Of a stretch of 53,614 nucleotides of DNA, positions 16,165-24,069 are shown piece by piece. The notes below the pieces were generated by a model, which was not told where the DNA came from, ran no database searches, and worked only from the letters and a program-made list of their open reading frames with translations. This stretch comes from JAFGRR01 sp964563855 (lineage in GTDB: Bacteria > Planctomycetota > Phycisphaerae > UBA1845 > Fen-1342). A program made the translations under genes and the position numbers. The stretch is taken from assembly GCA_964563855.1 (NCBI GenBank), contig CAZLYU010000022.1, positions 1 through 53,614 of the forward strand, written 5' to 3'. Position 1 is the first letter of the stretch. Each line of letters begins with the position of its first letter.

Positions 16165-16596
16165 TCAGCGCCGGCAGCCGCCATTGACGACGCAATCGAC
16201 AAATGCGTTGATATCGCCGGCGTTGACGACGTCGTCGCCGTTGGTGTCGGCGTTGGCGAGTGAGCAGCTTGCGACGCACTCGGTTTGCGACACGACAGCT
16301 TGGACGAAGCAGTCGATGTCACCCGCGTTCACGGCCCCGTCGCAGTTCACGTCGCCGAGCAGGACGCCGCCGGTATGGATCGTCGCGCCGGCCCAGAAGC
16401 CGCCGGTGCGCTCAAATCCGCCGCCGGTGAGCGGCGCTCCGGCGTCGGGCTGGCCGATGGCGCCGGAAAGTTCGAAGCCGCCTCCGACACTGGTCCCGCC
16501 ACCGCCGTCGATGGTGCTCCAGTTGATTTCGAACTGCGCAAGCACCGGTGTAGCGAGTAGGGCGGCACAGCAGCCCGCGATCGTGCACTTTCGCAT
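16165..16596 (-). CDS. Small secreted protein with dockerin-like repeats (paralogue)
   Basis: The 143-residue protein is a close paralogue of the next gene downstream. The stretch AQFEINWSTI-GGGGTS is shared, as are GAIGQPDAG and GGFWAG. The C-terminus again has two EF-hand-like repeats, GDVNCDGAVNAGDIDCFVQA and ADTNGDDVVNAGDINAFVDC. The signal peptide is MRKCTIAGCCAALLATPVLA. GAGGGAGACG precedes the ATG. The pair arose by tandem duplication; the beta domain and dockerin part have drifted at similar rates as judged by eye. Confidence 0.85.
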   Translation of the reverse strand: MRKCTIAGCCAALLATPVLAQFEINWSTIDGGGGTSVGGGFELSGAIGQPDAGAPLTGGGFERTGGFWAGATIHTGGVLLGDVNCDGAVNAGDIDCFVQAVVSQTECVASCSLANADTNGDDVVNAGDINAFVDCVVNGGCRR

Positions 16597-16668
16597 TGGT
16601 CGTCTCCCTCGAAGCGAATGGGTCTCTCTTCAAGTAACGCGAATGTGAGGCCGCTCGCGCCAAATTCG

Positions 16669-18036
16669 TCACAATCGCTGGACGACGATCGCGGTGAGGT
16701 CGTCGGCTTGCGGAGCGCCGCACGTCCACTGCTGCACGGAAGCGTGCAAGCGATCAATGAGTTGCACCGCGGAGAGGTTGCCGTTGTGCGCCGTGACCGA
16801 GATGACGCGCTCGTCTCCGAACAGTTCACCGCGCTGGTCGGGCGCTTCAAAGAACCCGTCCGTCAGCAGGACGAATCGGTCTTGCGGCGCCATCTGGCGC
16901 ACTTCGCAATCGAAGGTCTGATCAGACAGTACGGCGAGGGGGAGGCCGGTGGCGTCAAACTGGAGCGCGTTTCCGCCGGTGAAGTGGAGCAGCGGGGCTT
17001 GACCGGCTGACACGTAGGTCAGGGTGTGGCTGTGGGGGTCGAGGATGCCGAGGAAGGCGGTGACGAAGCGTCCATCGGCGATGTCGCGTTCGAGCAGGTC
17101 GTTGACGCGCCGGGCCACCTCCTGCACGTCGGTGGTGACGGTGAGGAGGGCGCGCAGGAGGGATCGACACTGGGCGATGACCAGCGCCGCCGCGACGCCG
17201 TGACCGGTTGCGTCGGCCAGGAAGATGCCGAGTCGTCCATGTTCGAGTTCGATGAAGTCGAAGCAGTCGCCGCCGGTGGCGTCGGCGGAGAGATTCCAGC
17301 CGGCGACGTCATATCCGTCGACGTTGGGGTTGGTGCGGGGGAGATACGCGAGCTGGATGGTGCGTGCGATGTCGAGCTCTTTGGCCAGTCGCTGCTTTTC
17401 GGCGTATTGCTCGAGCAGATGCGCGCGGTGGAGCGCGACGCCGACCTGCGCGCCGAGCACGGCGGCAAGCCCTTCGTCCTCCTCGTCGAAGGCGGCGTGT
17501 TCGCTTTTGTTCAAGACCTGCAGGACACCCATGAGTTCGCCGTCGAGATTCTCGAGCGGGATCGCGAGGACGCTGCGGGTGCGAAAGCCGGTTTGCGCGT
17601 CGATGGCGCGATTGAAGCGGTCGTCGTTGTAGGCGTCGGGGATGTTGACGACGCGGCGTGAGGCGGCGGCGGCGCCGGCCAGTCCGCGGTTGGCGGGGAA
17701 GCGGGCTTCGCGGAGCCCGGTCGCGGCGCGGATGTAGAGCTCGTTGGCGTCGGCGTCGAACAGAAAGACGCTGGAACGCGCGCAGTCGAGGACTTGGCAA
17801 GCCGCGTCCAGAACGTGTTTCAGGAGTGTGTCGAGATCGCTCGTGGCCGCCATGGTGCGCGTGACGTCGAGCACTTTGCGCAGACGTTCGATTCGCAGGA
17901 TGGTGGCGGCGTTGGCGGACATATGCGTTTGCTCGAAGCGATTTCGTCTCGGCGACGACTGCGGGTCAGCGTAAGGGGTCGTCATGCTGTGAGCAACGCG
18001 GGGGTCCGGATCAGAGAACGAGCGGGTCGCGAGCAT
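16669..18036 (-). CDS. GAF-domain SpoIIE-type PP2C phosphatase
   Basis: A 455-residue signalling protein. Residues about 55-205 are a GAF domain (CQVLDCARSSVFLFDADANE, GLAGAAAASRRVVNIPDAY, SVLAIPLENLDGELMGVLQV). A linker helix (YAEKQRLAKELDIARTIQLA) leads to a PP2C/SpoIIE domain: GGDCFDFIEL, FLADATGHGVAAALVIAQ, RFVTAFLGILD, YVSAGQAPLL and FVLLTDGFFEA carry the metal-binding Asp residues. It should dephosphorylate a Ser-phosphorylated anti-sigma-antagonist or similar target in response to a ligand bound by GAF. GGAGGTG lies 6 bp before the ATG at 18036, which fixes the start. No RsbW/RsbV homologues are nearby. Confidence 0.92.
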   Translation of the reverse strand: MLATRSFSDPDPRVAHSMTTPYADPQSSPRRNRFEQTHMSANAATILRIERLRKVLDVTRTMAATSDLDTLLKHVLDAACQVLDCARSSVFLFDADANELYIRAATGLREARFPANRGLAGAAAASRRVVNIPDAYNDDRFNRAIDAQTGFRTRSVLAIPLENLDGELMGVLQVLNKSEHAAFDEEDEGLAAVLGAQVGVALHRAHLLEQYAEKQRLAKELDIARTIQLAYLPRTNPNVDGYDVAGWNLSADATGGDCFDFIELEHGRLGIFLADATGHGVAAALVIAQCRSLLRALLTVTTDVQEVARRVNDLLERDIADGRFVTAFLGILDPHSHTLTYVSAGQAPLLHFTGGNALQFDATGLPLAVLSDQTFDCEVRQMAPQDRFVLLTDGFFEAPDQRGELFGDERVISVTAHNGNLSAVQLIDRLHASVQQWTCGAPQADDLTAIVVQRL

Positions 18037-18270
18037 GGGCGCACCTCCAAGGAAACCGGCAACGCGTCAGTCCTTCGACGTCGAGTGGTAGACGGGGGCG
18101 GGTTGCGCATTGACAGCTAAGTTTTGGTGTGGTTTGCGGTTAGCGTTGCGCAGCGCGACGCCGGGGCCGAGGCGTCCTATAAAAGCGCCGCTTTCGCGAA
18201 ACCGATTTTGCGGAACTTGCAGCGGCGTTTAACCGAACGCTAGCGCAGCGAGCCCATACTTGCAGACTCG

Positions 18271-18351
18271 CGGTGCTTTTCGGATGGAAAGAAGCAACCG
18301 GACGTAGCACATCGAGCCCACCCGGGAGAGAAGCGTCCCCGGCGTGGGTTC
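18271..18351 (+). ncRNA. Candidate structured RNA element (two hairpins)
   Basis: Hairpin 1 (18271-18300) has a 6-bp apical helix (CTTTTC/GGAAAG) with loop GGAT, an asymmetric internal loop (one base against AAGCA) and a 4-bp lower helix CGGT/ACCG. Hairpin 2 (18314-18351) has 13 pairs with a single bulged C and an 11-nt loop. The two together look like a small RNA or 5' regulatory structure. The AAGCA internal loop recalls SRP RNA helix 8, but the apical helix is too long and the tetraloop is not GNRA. Confidence 0.3.
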
Positions 18352-18403
18352 TTGGTTAGGGGGGAGATTGGCAAGCGGCGTTCGCTTTCGTGACGCGCGT
18401 CGG

Positions 18404-18412
18404 TGCTAGGAT
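18404..18412 (+). promoter_or_regulatory. Extended -10 promoter of thiE, leaderless
   Basis: TGC-TAGGAT (18404-18412) is an extended -10 element ending 6 bp before the thiE ATG, so transcription would start at or beside the start codon. No good -35 box is seen and there is no ribosome-binding site. Confidence 0.4.
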
Positions 18413-18418
18413 GGCGCC

Positions 18419-19474
18419 ATGGACGAACGTGTCTTGCGAATCATCGACGCCAGTGTGAATCGCGCGCGCGAGGGTCTGCGCGTGGTTGAGGATTACGCCA
18501 GGCTGATTCTGGAAGACGCCGACGCGGCCCAGGTGACAAAGACGCACCGACACGCGGTCCAGGCGTTAGCCGACCAAACGCCTTATGCGCAACGGCTGGC
18601 GTCGCGCGACATTGCCGGCGACGTCGGTCGTTCAATCAAGGTTGAGGCGGAGCTCGCGCGCGAATCATCACTGACGGTGCTTGGGGCGGCGTTTGGTCGG
18701 GTTCAGGAGGCGCTCCGCAGCCTCAGCGAGTTTGGCAAGCTGGTTTCGGAACGATTCGCGGCGACGGCGGAAACGCTGCGGTATGACGTCTATGCGCTCG
18801 AACAGTTGTTGCTGTCGCGCGGTGACCGTCGTCGTCGGCTGCGGTTGGCCGGCGTCTACTTACTCATCACCGAAGCAGCCTGTCGACGCGACTGGCTGGA
18901 GACTGCGGAGGCGGCGCTCGGGGCGGGCGTGCGCTGCATTCAACTGCGCGAGAAGGGGCTCAGCGATCGCGACCTGCTGCGCCGGGCGGAGCGGCTGCGC
19001 GAACGCTGCGAGGCGCACGACGCGTTACTGCTGATCAACGATCGGCCGGACGTCGCCAAGCTTGTGAGCGCTGACGGCGTGCACCTGGGACAAGACGACC
19101 TGCCCGCGCCGGCGGCGCGACGCGTTGCGGGGGCTGAGCGTTTGGTTGGCGTCTCGACGCATACGGTGGATCAGGCTGACGCCGCACTGGATCTGGCGCC
19201 GGACTACGTCGCGGTGGGGCCGATGTTCGCGAGCAGGACCAAGCCGATTGACGAGATTGCGGGGCCGCAGACGTTGGCCGTGGTGCGGGCGCGGACGAGC
19301 GTTCCGATCGTGGCGATCGGCGGGATCGACGCGACGAACGCGGCGGCGGTCATTGAGGCGGGCGCGGACGTGATTGCGGTGTGCAGCAGTGTGGCGGGCG
19401 CTGACGACGTTGAGCGCGCGGCGCGTGCGCTGGTGAAGCTGATGCAGGACGCGCCGAGCCGAGTCGCGACTTGA
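18419..19474 (+). CDS. thiE: Thiamine phosphate synthase with N-terminal ThiD2-like domain
   Basis: A 351-residue fusion. Residues 1-135 (LRIIDASVNRAREGLRVVED, QEALRSLSEFGKLVSERF) match the ThiD2-type domain found fused to ThiE, thought to phosphorylate HMP-phosphate. Residues 140-345 are ThiE, which joins HMP-PP to the thiazole phosphate: GVRCIQLREKGLSDRDLL (substrate Lys), LLINDRPDVAKLVSADGVHL, GQDDLPAPAAR, VGVSTHT, VAVGPMFASRTKP, IGGIDATNAAAVIEAG. Together the enzyme would do the last pyrimidine phosphorylation and the coupling step. The start lies 6 bp after an extended -10 box, with no Shine-Dalgarno sequence. No other thiamine gene is in the window. Confidence 0.9.
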   Translation: MDERVLRIIDASVNRAREGLRVVEDYARLILEDADAAQVTKTHRHAVQALADQTPYAQRLASRDIAGDVGRSIKVEAELARESSLTVLGAAFGRVQEALRSLSEFGKLVSERFAATAETLRYDVYALEQLLLSRGDRRRRLRLAGVYLLITEAACRRDWLETAEAALGAGVRCIQLREKGLSDRDLLRRAERLRERCEAHDALLLINDRPDVAKLVSADGVHLGQDDLPAPAARRVAGAERLVGVSTHTVDQADAALDLAPDYVAVGPMFASRTKPIDEIAGPQTLAVVRARTSVPIVAIGGIDATNAAAVIEAGADVIAVCSSVAGADDVERAARALVKLMQDAPSRVAT

Positions 19475-19590
19475 CCGCGCGTTGCAGGCTGTGGCAGGCT
19501 ACGCCGGTGCTACGACCTGACCAAACAGCGGGGGGTGGTTTTTCGCGGCGGCGCGACGGGCTCGTCGAGGCCCGACCGTGGTCGCCGTGT

Positions 19591-19629
19591 TTGACTTTCA
19601 CAGTTATCGTCGCCCTAGCATTTGCTAGG
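19591..19629 (+). promoter_or_regulatory. Possible promoter with overlapping palindrome, upstream of the collagen-like gene
   Basis: TTGACT (19591-19596) could be a -35 box with TAGCAT (19616-19621) as a poor -10 at 19 bp. A palindrome CCTAGCA-TT-TGCTAGG (19614-19629) overlaps this -10, as a repressor site would. The coding start is about 60 bp downstream. Confidence 0.3.
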
Positions 19630-19685
19630 CAAGAATTGCGCCCAGCGGCCTGTGTGATGACAGGCTGACAATTCACTGGAGACCG

Positions 19686-20501
19686 ATGATCATGCGATTT
19701 AGGGCTTTGCTCATACCAGCGCTGTTTTGTTTCGTACTCGCCGGTTGTCCGTTTGCGCCGGATGCCGGGCAGGACGCACCTCCAGTTGCTGGTCCGGAAG
19801 GTCCGCAGGGTCCTGCTGGTCCGCAAGGCGAGCCGGGCGCTGTTGGTCCGCAGGGTGAAGCTGGGCCGCAAGGTGATGCGGGGCCTCAGGGTCCGGCTGG
19901 TCCTGCGGGGGCGCAGGGTCCGCAAGGCGAGCCAGGCCCGGCCGGTGCTGATGGGGCGCAAGGCGAAGCTGGTCCGCAAGGGCCGCAAGGCGCTCAGGGG
20001 CCGCAGGGTGATCAAGGACCGCAAGGCGATCCTGGCGCTCAGGGACCGCAGGGTGAGCAGGGTCCGCAAGGCGAGGCGGGCCCGGCAGGACCGCAAGGCG
20101 ATCAGGGGCCGGTCGGACCCGAGGGTCCGGAAGGCGACCCGGGCATCGTGGCGCGGTTCCGCATTCTGAACAACGCGGTCGTGGCGCAGGACGCGGCGGG
20201 CATCGTCAGCGCGGTGAGTCAAGGCGGTACGGTCGCGAATCCGTGGTATGACCTGCAGGTGGATGTGTCGGGGATTCCGTTTGCGACGGAAGACCTGTTG
20301 ATCGTGGTTTCGTCGGAGCCGGAAGTGGCGGTTGGCAACTTCATCGCGCCGACGGTGGGCAGTCATCAGGTGCTGCCGTCGAGCACGGACGACGTGCTGG
20401 ATCTGCGGGTGTACATCAGCGCGGTGGGTGCGGAGTTTGACCCGAACGCCGGCCCGGATCGCACGGTGGCGAACTTTACGGTGTTGATCTTGCGGCCGTA
20501 G
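19686..20501 (+). CDS. Collagen-like repeat lipoprotein
   Basis: A 271-residue protein. The signal peptide ends in the lipobox LAGC (Cys 21), so it should be lipid-anchored. Residues about 36-152 are 39 uninterrupted Gly-X-Y triplets (GPQ, GEA, GDQ, GPA and similar), rich in Pro, Gln and acidic residues, which should form a collagen-like triple-helical stalk. The C-terminal 115 residues (IVARFRILNNAVVAQDAAGI, WYDLQVDVSGIPFATEDLLI) form a beta-rich domain that may act as trimerisation or binding head. GGAG at 19677-19681 supports the first ATG. A terminator follows at 20594. The partner is unknown; bacterial collagen-like proteins are usually surface adhesins. Confidence 0.9.
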   Translation: MIMRFRALLIPALFCFVLAGCPFAPDAGQDAPPVAGPEGPQGPAGPQGEPGAVGPQGEAGPQGDAGPQGPAGPAGAQGPQGEPGPAGADGAQGEAGPQGPQGAQGPQGDQGPQGDPGAQGPQGEQGPQGEAGPAGPQGDQGPVGPEGPEGDPGIVARFRILNNAVVAQDAAGIVSAVSQGGTVANPWYDLQVDVSGIPFATEDLLIVVSSEPEVAVGNFIAPTVGSHQVLPSSTDDVLDLRVYISAVGAEFDPNAGPDRTVANFTVLILRP

Positions 20502-20926
20502 TTGTGATGTTGCGGTCGTGGTACTGACTTTGCACTGATTTTGCGGCTCTAAGCCGATGGCTTTCCGGGCTGCAACTAGCACGTCAGCGTGACAAACCAG
20601 ACCGGCCGCGTGGCTTGATGTGCCGCGCGGCCGGTTGGTTTGCTTTTGGGGTGGATGCTTGGACCGGGGCGCGGGGGGGGACGCCTGACAGTCGAGGAGC
20701 CGCCAACGTTTTGCCGCTGGCGCTGGGGCGCCACAGTCGTCATCGACGCTTGGGTTGCTACGCCGGAGGGCGCGCAACGACCTACTACGACCCCACCCGG
20801 CGATACTGGGTAACACATGGGTAACGATCCGGACGATGAGAAACGAAACGGCCGACGCCGCGTACCGCAACGCTCTGCCCAGCAGCGGGTTACGAGACGC
20901 GGCGCCCAACGTAAGGCTTCATAAAA
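20502..20926. other. 425-bp gap between the collagen-like gene and tRNA-Ser
   Basis: Apart from the terminator at 20594-20647 no feature is seen. No open frame here has protein-like composition. Confidence 0.5.
20594..20647 (+). terminator. Rho-independent terminator of the collagen-like gene
   Basis: Arms 20594-20610 and 20626-20641 pair over 16 bp with one bulged G (core ACCGGCCGCG/CGCGGCCGGT), followed by TGCTTTT. It lies about 95 bp past the stop codon. Confidence 0.75.
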
Positions 20927-21013
20927 CGGAGAGGGCGGGATTCGAACCCGCGGAACGGTTGCCCGTTCACACGCTTTCCAAGCGTGCCCGATCGGCCACT
21001 CCGGCACCTCTCC
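20927..21013 (-). tRNA. tRNA-Ser (anticodon GGA)
   Basis: On the minus strand GGAGAGG (21013-21007) pairs with CCTCTCC (20934-20928). The anticodon stem/loop GCACGCTTGGAAAGCGTG gives anticodon GGA. The long variable arm expected of tRNA-Ser (GAACGGGCAACCGTTC) and the T loop TTCGAAT are present. Length is 87 nt, CCA is not encoded and the discriminator is G. Confidence 0.97.
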
Positions 21014-21397
21014 AGATGAGCGCGCGACGGAGTGCTTGCAGCGCGTCGTCGCGTTGGCGCGCGTCTGCGATGAGCGGTCTCGCAGACGCCGCGAATCGAG
21101 CAGTATAGGGTGGGGCGGGGCTTTGTTCACGCTCGGTGGCTGGCGACCGCGGCCGTTGGGCGGGGGGCGACTGACGCGTTGTCTCGGCTGGCGCCCGATC
21201 TGTCGGGCAGGGCGTGTCACGCGTACGCATGCGCGGCGGCTGGCGGACGAGTCGGCGGGCAGAGGCGCGCGACGCTACTCGTGTGCAGTGGCTGGCGGCC
21301 GACTTAACAGCTGGCGGCGCGTGACGTTGTAACGCTACTCGTGTGCGGCGGTTGGTTGACGAGGCGTTCATCGGGCAGGCGTGACGCTACACCGGCA
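21014..21397. other. 384-bp GC-rich gap with short direct repeats
   Basis: No gene is seen. The 15-mer ACGCTACTCGTGTGC occurs at 21272-21286 and 21332-21346, exactly 60 bp apart, each near a GGCTGG/GGTTGG element, and a shortened copy (GTGACGCTAC) starts at 21381. CTGGCG-type words recur from 21140. It reads like a decayed 60-bp tandem repeat. Confidence 0.5.
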
Positions 21398-22435
21398 TTA
21401 CTCGCTCGGCTGCGTTGTCGGCTCGGCGGGTGTTTTGTCGTGGTGCGGCGCCGGGGCGGGGTTTGGTTCGCGTGTGGCGGGGCGTGCGGGCGTGGAGCGG
21501 TCGTGGGCGTACAGCGTCGTGGGGGCGCCTTCGCTGATGGTCAGCAGCGTCTGACCGGTGACGTCGTAACACAGCGACTCGCCTTGCGCTTCGGCGGCGA
21601 GCGCGAGTTTTCGCGGCGGCTGGTTGAAGATGGTGTCGAAGATGTGCGCGGTTGTCTCCGTGTGGGATACGCGCGGAGGCGGCTGCGCATTGACGGTGTG
21701 CGCGGGCGAAGCCGGGTTTAGGGCGTATTCCCAGCCGCCGAGGTAGGTGCGGACGGCGAGTCGGCGGGCGTCGGGGGAGATGTCGGCGGCGGTCGCCATG
21801 CGGCCGAGGGGCAGCAAGCCGGGCAGCGCGACGCGTTGCAGCGGGGTGAACTCGGCTTGCTCGCCGTCGCGCCACGGGCCGCGCCAGACGAGCACGTCGA
21901 AGAATCCGCCGCCGCGCGGTTTGGTGAGCACGTAGACGTGGCCGGTGTCGGGGTGGACGACGAGTGCTTCGGCGTCGACGGGGCCGTCTTGGTATGCGAC
22001 GCGCATGCTGGCGACATCGACCGTGATGCGTCCGGCTTGCACGGCGGCGAGGTCGATTTCTGGGAAGCGGTATAGCATGAGGTCGGCGCGTCGCGCGTGG
22101 TTGTCGCCGATGTCGCCGACGATGACGTCGAAGTGGTTGGGATCGGTGAGGGAGGGGGCGAGCGTGATGTCTTCGTAGTCGCGATGTTGCGCGCCGCGCA
22201 GGCGGATCTCGGCGCGGACGGCGCCGTTGCTGTTGATCAGGAAGACGCGTGGGCTGTCGCCGGAATCGTTGTGGACATAGAACATGCCGGGATGTCGGCG
22301 GCTAGCGATGATGCCGGAGGCTTCGGTTAGCCGAGCGTCGCGGACTTCGGCGATGACGCGCGGCGGGGGCGCGCCGATGGCGATGCATCCGCCGGATGCG
22401 CACGCGAGCATCCCACAGACCAGCAGACGAAGCAC
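21398..22435 (-). CDS. Lipoprotein, probable beta-propeller, function unknown
   Basis: A 345-residue protein starting at GTG with GAGGAAGG upstream. A signal peptide ends in a lipobox-like ASGGC (Cys 17). The body has repeated propeller-like motifs (GMFYVHNDSGDSPRVFLINS, HFDVIVGDIGDNHARRADLM, VDAEALVVHPDTGHVYVLTK, LPLGRMATAADISPDARRLA). These recall the esterase-like or phytase-like propellers that appear as SASGI(I)...GDNxxxR...EA; here ASGI, IGDN, EA and TAADISPD match that order. The C-terminal 45 residues are a Pro/Thr/Ala-rich tail. It is divergent from the symporter gene. Confidence 0.72.
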   Translation of the reverse strand: MLRLLVCGMLACASGGCIAIGAPPPRVIAEVRDARLTEASGIIASRRHPGMFYVHNDSGDSPRVFLINSNGAVRAEIRLRGAQHRDYEDITLAPSLTDPNHFDVIVGDIGDNHARRADLMLYRFPEIDLAAVQAGRITVDVASMRVAYQDGPVDAEALVVHPDTGHVYVLTKPRGGGFFDVLVWRGPWRDGEQAEFTPLQRVALPGLLPLGRMATAADISPDARRLAVRTYLGGWEYALNPASPAHTVNAQPPPRVSHTETTAHIFDTIFNQPPRKLALAAEAQGESLCYDVTGQTLLTISEGAPTTLYAHDRSTPARPATREPNPAPAPHHDKTPAEPTTQPSE

Positions 22436-22568
22436 GGCGGTTCCTTCCTCGGCGGCGGCACGAGCAAACGACGCGGTCGCGATCGCCGCGGGCTGTCGCT
22501 ACACTTTCGGCCGCTTAGTTACGGAACGCAACTCCCCAGTGCCCCCGACCTCATCCGGCAGACAAACC

Positions 22569-24029
22569 ATGCGGCGCACCAATCTGCACTACTACATCTT
22601 TGGGGGCATGGCCCTGGGCTTCGTTGTTGGGGCGGTGCTGAACGCGGCGGCGCCGGCGGAAGGCGTGGCGAACCCGGCATGGCGCGAAACCACGCTGTGG
22701 TGGCTCGATCTGCTGGGGCCGACGATGTTCATTGCGGCGCTGAAGATGATCATCGCGCCGCTGATTCTGGCCAGCATCGTAAGCGGTGTGACGAGCTTGC
22801 CGAATCTGGCGGAGCTGGGCGCTATTGGCTGGAAGACGATCGCGTACTACGCGATGACGACGACGATTGCGGTGACGATCGGCCTGGTCGCGGTGCTGAC
22901 GATTCGGCCGGGTGAATCGGACGCGGGTCAGCGGGTGCGCGCGGATCGCGAAGCGGAGCTCGACGCGCGTCTGGCGGAGTATGAGCAGCAGTTTGACACG
23001 AGTGCGGTTGCAGCGGATGGCGAGCTGAAGCCGGAATACGTCACGTGGTTGTATGAGCAGGAGAGCGAGGGTGCGGCGCAGTCGAGCTATGCCGCGAAGT
23101 TCGCGCGGGTGGCGGCGGCGCGGGATGTGACGCCGGGGGACATCTTCAAGCGCGACATTGTATTGCCGCTGCTGACGAATCCGTTTACGTCGCTCGCCGC
23201 GTCACCGCCGAACGCTTTGGGGCTGATCTTCTTTTCGTTGCTGCTGGGCGTGGCGTGCACGTTTGTGGGCGCGCCGGCGCAGCCGGTGGTGAGTTTCTTT
23301 CACGGGTTGAACGGCGTGATCATGCAGATCACGCACTGGCTGATGAACGTTTCGCCGCTGGCGATTGGGTGCATTGTGGCGTCGCTGGTGGCTGAGCAGG
23401 GGCCGGAGATTTTCGAGACGCTGCTGTGGTATAGCCTGACGGTGATTGGCGGCATTGTGGTGCACGTGATGGTGCTGCTGAGTATTGCGTATGGGGTTGC
23501 GGGGCTAAGTCCGTGGGGGGTGTGGACGGGGTTGCGTGAGGCGTGGATGATCGCGTTTAGCACCCGTTCGAGCGCGGCGACGCTGCCGGTGACGATTGCG
23601 TGCACGACGGAGCGGTTGAAGGTGTCGCCGAAAGTGGCGAACTTCGCGCTGCCGTTGGGGGCGACGATCAACATGGACGGGACCGCCTTGTATGAAGGGG
23701 TGGCGGTCATCTTCCTGATTCAGATTTACGGCGGCCTGGCGGACGTTCCGATCCCCGAGATGACCATGATGATCACGCTGACGATTTTCATCACGGCGGT
23801 GCTGGCGTCGGTGGGGGCGGCGGCGGTTCCGGATGCGGGGTTGGTGACGATGGTGCTGGTCGCGACGGCGGTCAACCTGCCGGTGTATTACCTGCCGCTG
23901 ATCTTCGCGGTGGATGCGTTTCTGGATATGTTCCGCACGTCGACGAACGTGCTGGGCGATGTGGTTGGTTCGCTGGTCGTGAATCGGCTGGAGTCGGGCC
24001 GGCTGGATGATGCGCCGGCGTCGGCTTGA
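22569..24029 (+). CDS. Dicarboxylate/amino acid:cation symporter (DAACS family)
   Basis: With the start at 22569 the protein has 486 residues and the DAACS (GltP/DctA) fold. Visible parts are the first helices (YYIFGGMALGFVVGAVLNAA), PTMFIAALKMIIAPLILASI, FSTRSSAATLPVTI (hairpin HP1 serine-rich motif), ATINMDGTALYEG (TM7 NMDGT motif) and SVGAAAVPDAGLVTM (HP2), followed by FAVDAFLDMFRTSTNVLGD (TM8 Asp and Arg/Thr/Asn). A charged insert of roughly 80 residues (around 115-195) lies between TM3 and TM4, longer than in GltPh. It takes up a dicarboxylate or acidic/neutral amino acid with Na+ or H+. The frame is open far upstream, but the family start fits this ATG; its ribosome-binding site is poor. 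Confidence 0.92.
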   Translation: MRRTNLHYYIFGGMALGFVVGAVLNAAAPAEGVANPAWRETTLWWLDLLGPTMFIAALKMIIAPLILASIVSGVTSLPNLAELGAIGWKTIAYYAMTTTIAVTIGLVAVLTIRPGESDAGQRVRADREAELDARLAEYEQQFDTSAVAADGELKPEYVTWLYEQESEGAAQSSYAAKFARVAAARDVTPGDIFKRDIVLPLLTNPFTSLAASPPNALGLIFFSLLLGVACTFVGAPAQPVVSFFHGLNGVIMQITHWLMNVSPLAIGCIVASLVAEQGPEIFETLLWYSLTVIGGIVVHVMVLLSIAYGVAGLSPWGVWTGLREAWMIAFSTRSSAATLPVTIACTTERLKVSPKVANFALPLGATINMDGTALYEGVAVIFLIQIYGGLADVPIPEMTMMITLTIFITAVLASVGAAAVPDAGLVTMVLVATAVNLPVYYLPLIFAVDAFLDMFRTSTNVLGDVVGSLVVNRLESGRLDDAPASA

Positions 24030-24069
24030 GACGGCGGCGACGTGACGCAGCGATGAGGATGATGGAACG

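Larger units (their letters stand above)
18037..18418 (+). other. 382-bp gap with a structured segment upstream of thiE
   Basis: No protein gene is seen. A -10-like TATAAA is at 18178-18183. Two stable hairpins lie at 18271-18300 and 18314-18351. A TPP riboswitch was looked for and its conserved CUGAGA/thi-box pattern is absent. Confidence 0.45.

Noticed and set aside
18271..18300. SRP (4.5S) RNA
   Set aside because: The AAGCA loop is similar, but the apical helix has 6 bp instead of the short conserved one and the tetraloop GGAT is not the GNRA type; the conserved flanking bases do not fit.
18037..18418. TPP riboswitch before thiE
   Set aside because: No thi-box pattern was found in the interval, and the predicted mRNA start is at the ATG.
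19350..20909. 519-codon open frame on the minus strand across the collagen-like gene
   Set aside because: It is the mirror of the Gly-X-Y repeat (reading TLRPLSAL-type text). GC-rich repeats keep the opposite strand open; no start signal or protein-like composition.
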